Part shown: positions 59,832 to 64,000 of the stretch, piece after piece | Layout of the letters: every line of letters starts with the position of its first letter | How positions within the stretch are numbered: position 1 is the stretch's first letter | Source of the DNA: Candidatus Planktophila vernalis | GTDB taxonomy: Bacteria > Actinomycetota > Actinomycetes > Nanopelagicales > Nanopelagicaceae | Direction of reading: 5' to 3' | Assembly (NCBI RefSeq): GCF_002288185.1 | Contig: NZ_CP016776.1 | Coordinates: 744,001 to 808,000, forward strand | Length of the DNA: 64,000 nucleotides | Translations under genes and position numbers: made by a program | The notes under the pieces: generated by a model | The model's database searches: none | What the model saw: the letters and a program-made list of their open reading frames with translations, nothing else | Told to the model about the DNA's origin: nothing

Positions 59832-60623
59832 CTAGCGCCGTTCTTCCTTCTGCTTGCAGATCATGCACAAAGTGGCCCGGGGAAATACTTGTAAACGGGC
59901 CTTTCCAATTGCACTTCCACATTCTTCGCAGTTTCCATAGGTCTTAGAGTCAATTCGATCTAAGGCACGCTCTGTTTGCAAAACCATGTCACGAGCATTA
60001 ATCACTAGCGACATTTCATGTTCACGTTCAAAAGTCTTAGTACCTGCATCTGCTTGGTCATCTCCGGCGCCTTCACCAGATTCTTGAATAAGTGAATCCA
60101 TCTCCACTTCAACTTTTTCCAGCTCAACGCGAAGACGTGCCAACTCTTTAGAAATCTCAGTACGAATGCTCTTAAGCTCTGCTGCAGTCCATGGTGATTC
60201 ACTCTCACTGACCACAATTGGTGTTGGAGCAACTTTAATTGGCTTTAGTGGTGCAACCTTTTTACCGCTCTTAGCTGGACGCGGTGGTGGTGGCATTACC
60301 AATCGGCGCTCTTCTACTACAGGGGCAGCAACTGGCGCAGAAATCGTTGAGACTGAAACTGTTTGAGATTTTTCATCAACAGTCAGAGTTGTCTTTGATG
60401 GAAATGGCTTACCTGGTGCCTTTTTGACTGGAATGCTCTTTACCGCTGCTTTTTTAGCAGGTGCTTTCTTGGCAGGAGCCTTTTTAGCTACGGCTTTCTT
60501 AGCCACTGCTTTCTTGGCTGGTGCTTTTTTTGCTGGAGCCTTTTTAGCTACCTTCTTCTTTACGGCAGCCTTCTTAGCAGGAGCCTTCTTGGCTGCTGCT
60601 TTCTTGACCGGCTTCTTAGGCAT
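59832..60623 (-). CDS. DksA/TraR-family zinc-finger protein with histone H1-like Lys/Ala tail
   Basis: 263 residues in three parts: a basic low-complexity tail (1-65) made of repeats like AKKAPAKKA; a Pro/Val-rich linker (66-140); and a coiled-coil plus C4 zinc-finger domain (145-263) ending NCEECGSAIGKARLQVFPR and TLCMICKQ. DksA-family proteins reach into the RNA polymerase secondary channel; the acidic tip here reads GDDQADAGTKTF, not a clean DxxDxA. The tail resembles mycobacterial HupB or H1-type DNA-binding tails. The gene precedes lspA, as in other actinobacteria. TAAGGT ends 7 nt before the ATG, so it may be leaderless. Confidence 0.85.
   Translation of the reverse strand: MPKKPVKKAAAKKAPAKKAAVKKKVAKKAPAKKAPAKKAVAKKAVAKKAPAKKAPAKKAAVKSIPVKKAPGKPFPSKTTLTVDEKSQTVSVSTISAPVAAPVVEERRLVMPPPPRPAKSGKKVAPLKPIKVAPTPIVVSESESPWTAAELKSIRTEISKELARLRVELEKVEVEMDSLIQESGEGAGDDQADAGTKTFEREHEMSLVINARDMVLQTERALDRIDSKTYGNCEECGSAIGKARLQVFPRATLCMICKQKEERR
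60425..60615 (-). repeat. Lys/Ala-coding tandem repeats
   Basis: Degenerate repeats of about 12-15 bp coding for KKA, PAKKA and VAKKA units in the N-terminal tail of the DksA-like protein. Slippage here could change tail length between strains. Confidence 0.8.
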
Positions 60624-60636
60624 GTCGCGAACCTTA
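60624..60636 (-). promoter_or_regulatory. Putative leaderless promoter of the DksA-like gene
   Basis: Minus strand TAAGGT (60631-60636) fits TAnnnT and ends 7 nt before the ATG. AAGG in the same bases could instead act as a weak ribosome-binding site about 9 nt from the ATG, so this case is ambiguous. Confidence 0.3.
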
Positions 60637-60694
60637 ATGCTCTTCAGGGGCTGTTACCAATTAGCCACGGGCATTTTTTGGCTTAACTAGACGA

Positions 60695-60700
60695 TAGTAT
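60695..60700 (+). promoter_or_regulatory. Possible -10 of the ileS transcript
   Basis: TAGTAT at a suitable distance upstream of T-box stem I. No convincing -35. Confidence 0.3.
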
Positions 60701-60707
60701 TGAGCCA

Positions 60708-60899
60708 CTACCGCAAATGAGCATTGACGGGGCCATCACCTCACGAGCTTGCTAGAAGAAATGGTGCAAACCATCTAGAACTAGCCGCGGATAGAAAAGT
60801 GAAGTGGCGTGAGTTTCACGCAAGGCGGGTGGTACCGCGAGATCTGCGCCAGCAGGTCACGTCCCTCCAGAGTTCTTTCCTACTCGTGGAGGATTTTTT
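60708..60899 (+). promoter_or_regulatory. Translational T-box riboswitch for isoleucine, ileS leader
   Basis: The T-box core GGGTGGTACCGCG is at 60827-60839 and would pair with the uncharged tRNA 3' end. A short stem I holds the specifier ATC (60735-60737, Ile). Stem II is CTAGA/TCTAG with an inner ATGG/CCAT; a hairpin GCGTGA/TCACGC (60807-60821) precedes the core. Downstream CCTCC (60864-60868) is complementary to the Shine-Dalgarno GGAGG (60888-60892) 7 nt before ATG, so uncharged tRNA-Ile should free the SD. No terminator U-run: control is at translation, as known for actinobacterial ileS. Confidence 0.93.
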
Positions 60900-63800
60900 A
60901 TGTCGTTTCGCGCAATTCCAGCAGCAGTTGATCTGCCTGCCGTCGAGCACGAGATTTTAAAGTTCTGGCGCGATAACGAGATTTTTGAAAAAACTCTTGC
61001 GGCCCGTGAAGGTGCACCTGCATGGATGTTTTATGAAGGTCCGCCAACTGCAAATGGAATGCCTGGCGCTCACCATATTGAAGCGCGTGTATTTAAAGAT
61101 GTATTCCCCCGCTTTCACACAATGAAGGGAAAACATGTAATCCGCAAAGCTGGTTGGGATTGCCATGGTTTGCCCGTTGAAATTGCTGTTGAAAAAGAGT
61201 TGGGCTTTGCCGGTAAAGGCGATATCGAAAAATATGGAATCGCAGCTTTTAATGACAAGTGCCGTGAGTCAGTCCAACGCCATGTTGGTGCATTTGCCGA
61301 CATGACACATCGCATGGGCTTCTGGGTTGATTTCGATGAGGCGTATTGGACTATGTCACCTGAATATGTGGAGAGTGTGTGGTGGTCTCTCAAAGAGATC
61401 TGGAAAAAGGGATTACTCGTTCAAGATCATCGCGTTGCACCATATTGCCCGCGCTGTGGAACTGGACTCTCTGACCATGAATTGGCACAGGGATATGAAA
61501 CTGTCACAGATCCTTCGGTCTATGTTCGTTTTCCAATTACATCAGGTGATTTAGTAGCACTCAACGCCAGTTTCCTAGTGTGGACCACGACGCCATGGAC
61601 CTTAGTTTCAAACACTGCAATCGCAGTGCATCCAGAAGTGGATTATGTAGCTGTTGAAGTTACTGTCGATGAAGCCAGTGAAGTTCTAGTCGTTGCCGAG
61701 GCCCTACTGGAGAGCGTTAAGGGCGAGAAGAAGATTCTCAAGAAAATGCTTGGAAAAGAGCTAGAGCGCACAACGTATAAGCGCCCCTTTGATTTTGTAG
61801 AGATTCCTGATGCGCATTACGTTGTTCTTGCAACGTATGTGACAACTGAAGATGGAACTGGACTCGTTCACCAATCTCCAGCATTTGGCGCCGATGACTT
61901 AGCGGTCTGCCGTGCATATGGATTGCCTGTTGTTAATCCCATCGCACCTGATGGACACTTCTTAAAGGAAGTAGACGTTGTTGGCGGAATCTTCTTTAAA
62001 GAGGCAGATAAGTTATTAGTCAAAGAGTTAAAGGCCCGTGGTGTTCTCTATAAGCATCAACCATATGAGCACACCTATCCGCACTGCTGGCGCTGTCACA
62101 CACCTTTGATGTATTACGCACAACCATCCTGGTATATCCGCACCACGTCAATTAAGGATGCTCTGCTTCGCGAAAACGCAGCTACTGATTGGCACCCAGA
62201 GACAATTAAAGAGGGGCGCTATGGCGATTGGCTCAACAACAACATCGACTGGGCACTTTCACGTAATCGTTATTGGGGTACTCCCCTTCCTATTTGGCGC
62301 TGTGAAAACAAGCACGAAATCTGTGTTGATTCACTAGCCGAGTTAGGCGCACTTGCTGGGCAAGAGCTCTCAAATCTTGATCCTCACCGCCCATTTGTTG
62401 ATGACATTACTTTTGCTTGCGCTGATTGTGATTCCACGATGGTGCGTGTTCCAGAAGTTATCGATTGTTGGTATGACTCTGGAGCCATGCCATTTGCCCA
62501 ATGGGGATATCCGCACAAGGAAGGCTCTGTTGAAAAGTTTAAAGAGTCATATCCTGCTGACTTTATTTGTGAAGCTATCGATCAAACACGTGGCTGGTTC
62601 TACACACTCATGACTATTGGCACTTTGGTCTTTGATAAATCCTCATATAAGACAGTGCTCTGCTTAGGACACATCTTGGATAAAGATGGTCGCAAGATGA
62701 GTAAGCACGTGGGTAACGTCCTAGAACCAATGGCCCTTATGGATCAACATGGCGCAGATGCTGTTCGCTGGTACATGTTGGCTGCAGGCTCACCTTGGGC
62801 TGCGCGCCGTGTTGGCCATGATGCAATCAATGAAGTTGTTCGAAAGACACTGCTTACTTATTGGAACACCGTTTCTTTCCACGCCCTTTATGCCAATGCT
62901 TCTAACTTTGATTTAAGCCAGCGCACAAAGATTGCAGATCGACCACTCATGGATCGCTGGATTATCTCTGAACTCAATCTCTTGATTGAGGAAGTAGATG
63001 TCGCACTCAGTGATTTTGATTCACAGGTTGCAGGTCGTGCACTAGCAAGGTTTATTGATGATCTTTCAAACTGGTATGTGCGCCGTTCACGACGCAGGTT
63101 CTGGGATGGAGATGTCAGCGCCCTTTCTACTCTTCACGAGTGCCTAGTAACTCTGACTCAACTTCTCTCTCCTATGGTTCCCTTTATTACAGAACAAGTC
63201 TGGCAAGAGTTGGTAATCCCTGCCGATTCTTCTGCAGTTGCTTCAGTTCACCTTTCTAACTTCCCAGTTGCAGATGCAGCAGTCATTGATCGCGAACTTG
63301 GAAAGCAAGTTGCACTCACCCGTCGCATCGTTGAACTGGGTCGTGCATCTCGCGCTGAATCTGGCATCAAGATTCGTCAACCTTTGGGCCGTGCCCTGAT
63401 TGCTGCAAGTGGTTGGGCATCTTTGCCTGAACAAATGCGTGAGCAGATTGCAGATGAGCTCAACGTTATTGATCTCCAAGACATCGCTAGCGCCGATGGA
63501 GATTTAGTAGATATCTCCATTAAAGCTAACTTCAAATCACTAGGTGCAAAATTTGGTGGCGCAGTCCAAGAGATTGCTAAGGCAATTGCGGCCAGTGATG
63601 CAACTGCCCTTGTGAAAACTCTGCGTTCCTCTGGCACAACCCAGCTAGGTAGTTGGGAAATCGCTCTGGACGATCTGGTTATTACAGAAGTTCCAAAGTC
63701 CGGCTGGATGGTGGCCTCTCATGAGGGTGAAAGCGTGGCACTTGATCTAGAGCTCACCCCAGCACTTATTGCTGCTGGGCATGTGCGCGAAGTTATTCGC

Positions 63801-64000
63801 TTTATTCAAGAGCGCAGAAAGAGTGATGGTTTTGAAATCTCAGATCGCATTAATGTGAAGTTCAATGCAACTGCCCAAATTGCTGCAGCCATTGCCAGCG
63901 ATGAAGCTCATATTAAGGATGAAGTACTAGCACTCTCCATGGTTCAAGACTCTTCACTTACAGTTGAAGATAATGAACTTGGTATTGCAGTCACACTTAC
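60900..64000 (+). CDS. ileS: Isoleucyl-tRNA synthetase (3' end beyond window)
   Basis: About 1,033 residues visible and still open at the right edge; family members of this type are only slightly longer. Class I synthetase: the HIGH-equivalent is HHIE in GPPTANGMPGAHHIEARVF, the KMSKS-equivalent is GRKMSKHVGN. Editing domain starts WTTTPWTLVSNTAIAV with the Thr-rich and GTGLVHQSPAFGADD motifs; CPRCGTG and CWRCHTP are metal-type Cys pairs. Closest by eye to the eukaryal/actinobacterial type, which is generally less mupirocin-sensitive. Start ATG is fixed by the T-box-controlled GGAGG. Confidence 0.96.
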   Translation, partial: MSFRAIPAAVDLPAVEHEILKFWRDNEIFEKTLAAREGAPAWMFYEGPPTANGMPGAHHIEARVFKDVFPRFHTMKGKHVIRKAGWDCHGLPVEIAVEKELGFAGKGDIEKYGIAAFNDKCRESVQRHVGAFADMTHRMGFWVDFDEAYWTMSPEYVESVWWSLKEIWKKGLLVQDHRVAPYCPRCGTGLSDHELAQGYETVTDPSVYVRFPITSGDLVALNASFLVWTTTPWTLVSNTAIAVHPEVDYVAVEVTVDEASEVLVVAEALLESVKGEKKILKKMLGKELERTTYKRPFDFVEIPDAHYVVLATYVTTEDGTGLVHQSPAFGADDLAVCRAYGLPVVNPIAPDGHFLKEVDVVGGIFFKEADKLLVKELKARGVLYKHQPYEHTYPHCWRCHTPLMYYAQPSWYIRTTSIKDALLRENAATDWHPETIKEGRYGDWLNNNIDWALSRNRYWGTPLPIWRCENKHEICVDSLAELGALAGQELSNLDPHRPFVDDITFACADCDSTMVRVPEVIDCWYDSGAMPFAQWGYPHKEGSVEKFKESYPADFICEAIDQTRGWFYTLMTIGTLVFDKSSYKTVLCLGHILDKDGRKMSKHVGNVLEPMALMDQHGADAVRWYMLAAGSPWAARRVGHDAINEVVRKTLLTYWNTVSFHALYANASNFDLSQRTKIADRPLMDRWIISELNLLIEEVDVALSDFDSQVAGRALARFIDDLSNWYVRRSRRRFWDGDVSALSTLHECLVTLTQLLSPMVPFITEQVWQELVIPADSSAVASVHLSNFPVADAAVIDRELGKQVALTRRIVELGRASRAESGIKIRQPLGRALIAASGWASLPEQMREQIADELNVIDLQDIASADGDLVDISIKANFKSLGAKFGGAVQEIAKAIAASDATALVKTLRSSGTTQLGSWEIALDDLVITEVPKSGWMVASHEGESVALDLELTPALIAAGHVREVIRFIQERRKSDGFEISDRINVKFNATAQIAAAIASDEAHIKDEVLALSMVQDSSLTVEDNELGIAVTL

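Noticed and set aside
59830-59922. Upstream start of lspA overlapping the dksA-like gene by about 90 bp
   Set aside because: The extra residues are an out-of-frame reading of the zinc-finger codons and would precede the first membrane helix without homology.
60425-60615. CRISPR-like or satellite array
   Set aside because: The repeats are short, in frame and code for KKA/PAKKA units; there are no spacers.
60424-60690. Plus-strand 88-codon reading frame with FLAGAFLAT repeats
   Set aside because: It is the antisense of the Lys/Ala repeats of the DksA-like gene; its hydrophobic look comes only from complementing Lys/Ala codons.

Overview
The window looks like a piece of chromosome from a streamlined, fairly AT-rich actinobacterium. 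Markers of the phylum are RbpA, WhiA, a PdtaR-type ANTAR regulator, the uvrC-rapZ-yvcK-whiA block, a PriA-type bifunctional HisA and an ileS T-box. Base composition is low for the phylum (judged by eye, not computed), gaps between genes are tiny, and many starts and stops overlap (ATGA, TAATG, GTGA). This fits a small-genome freshwater lineage of the acI / Nanopelagicales kind. That placement is an inference; a 16S or marker-gene tree would settle it.

Layout. (1) 1-2690, minus: sufR-sufB-sufD Fe-S assembly operon, with sufD cut by the left edge. (2) 2772-8306, plus: ctaA-tkt-tal-pgi, with overlapping ends throughout. (3) 8303-24749, minus: rpsA, coaE, uvrB-uvrA-uvrC, a small-molecule kinase-like gene, rapZ, yvcK, whiA, then gap-pgk-tpiA-secG-rbpA. 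(4) 24878-29136: an MFS transporter (plus), polA (minus) and a hotdog thioesterase (plus). (5) 29133-33889, minus: branched-chain amino-acid ABC transporter livKHMGF. (6) 34032-43763, minus: lgt, a VIT-family metal transporter, gltB-gltD, pyk, a tRNA-like gene and pdtaR. (7) 43767-54849, minus: one long run hisD-C-B-H-A(priA)-F-I, trpE, a 56-residue membrane protein, trpC-B-A, a MauE/DsbA redox pair, leading into lgt. (8) 54892-60623, minus: dksA-like gene, lspA, rluD, dnaE. (9) 60708-64000, plus: T-box leader and ileS, cut by the right edge just before its stop.

How it works together. Central carbon flow (pgi, gap, pgk, tpiA, pyk, tkt, tal), ammonia assimilation (gltBD), His/Trp synthesis and amino-acid uptake sit close together, while zwf-opcA-pgl are absent from the place they usually occupy. 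Nucleotide excision repair (UvrABC) is contiguous. Both DNA polymerases are here: PolA lacks proofreading residues, while DnaE keeps a complete set of PHP metal ligands.

Most unusual. The most striking item is a 73-nt tRNA-like RNA (34615-34687). It has a Leu CAA anticodon on a short-variable-loop body, a leader that can pair with its own T-arm and acceptor strand, and the pdtaR start codon one base past its discriminator. Other points are a shared pattern of apparent leaderless promoters (TAnnnT 6-7 nt before the start codon) at six genes, a likely SufR operator laid over the sufR -10 box, a small unlisted-type membrane ORF locked between trpE and trpC, and a solute-binding protein with no lipobox. 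No mobile element, CRISPR array or rRNA was seen.
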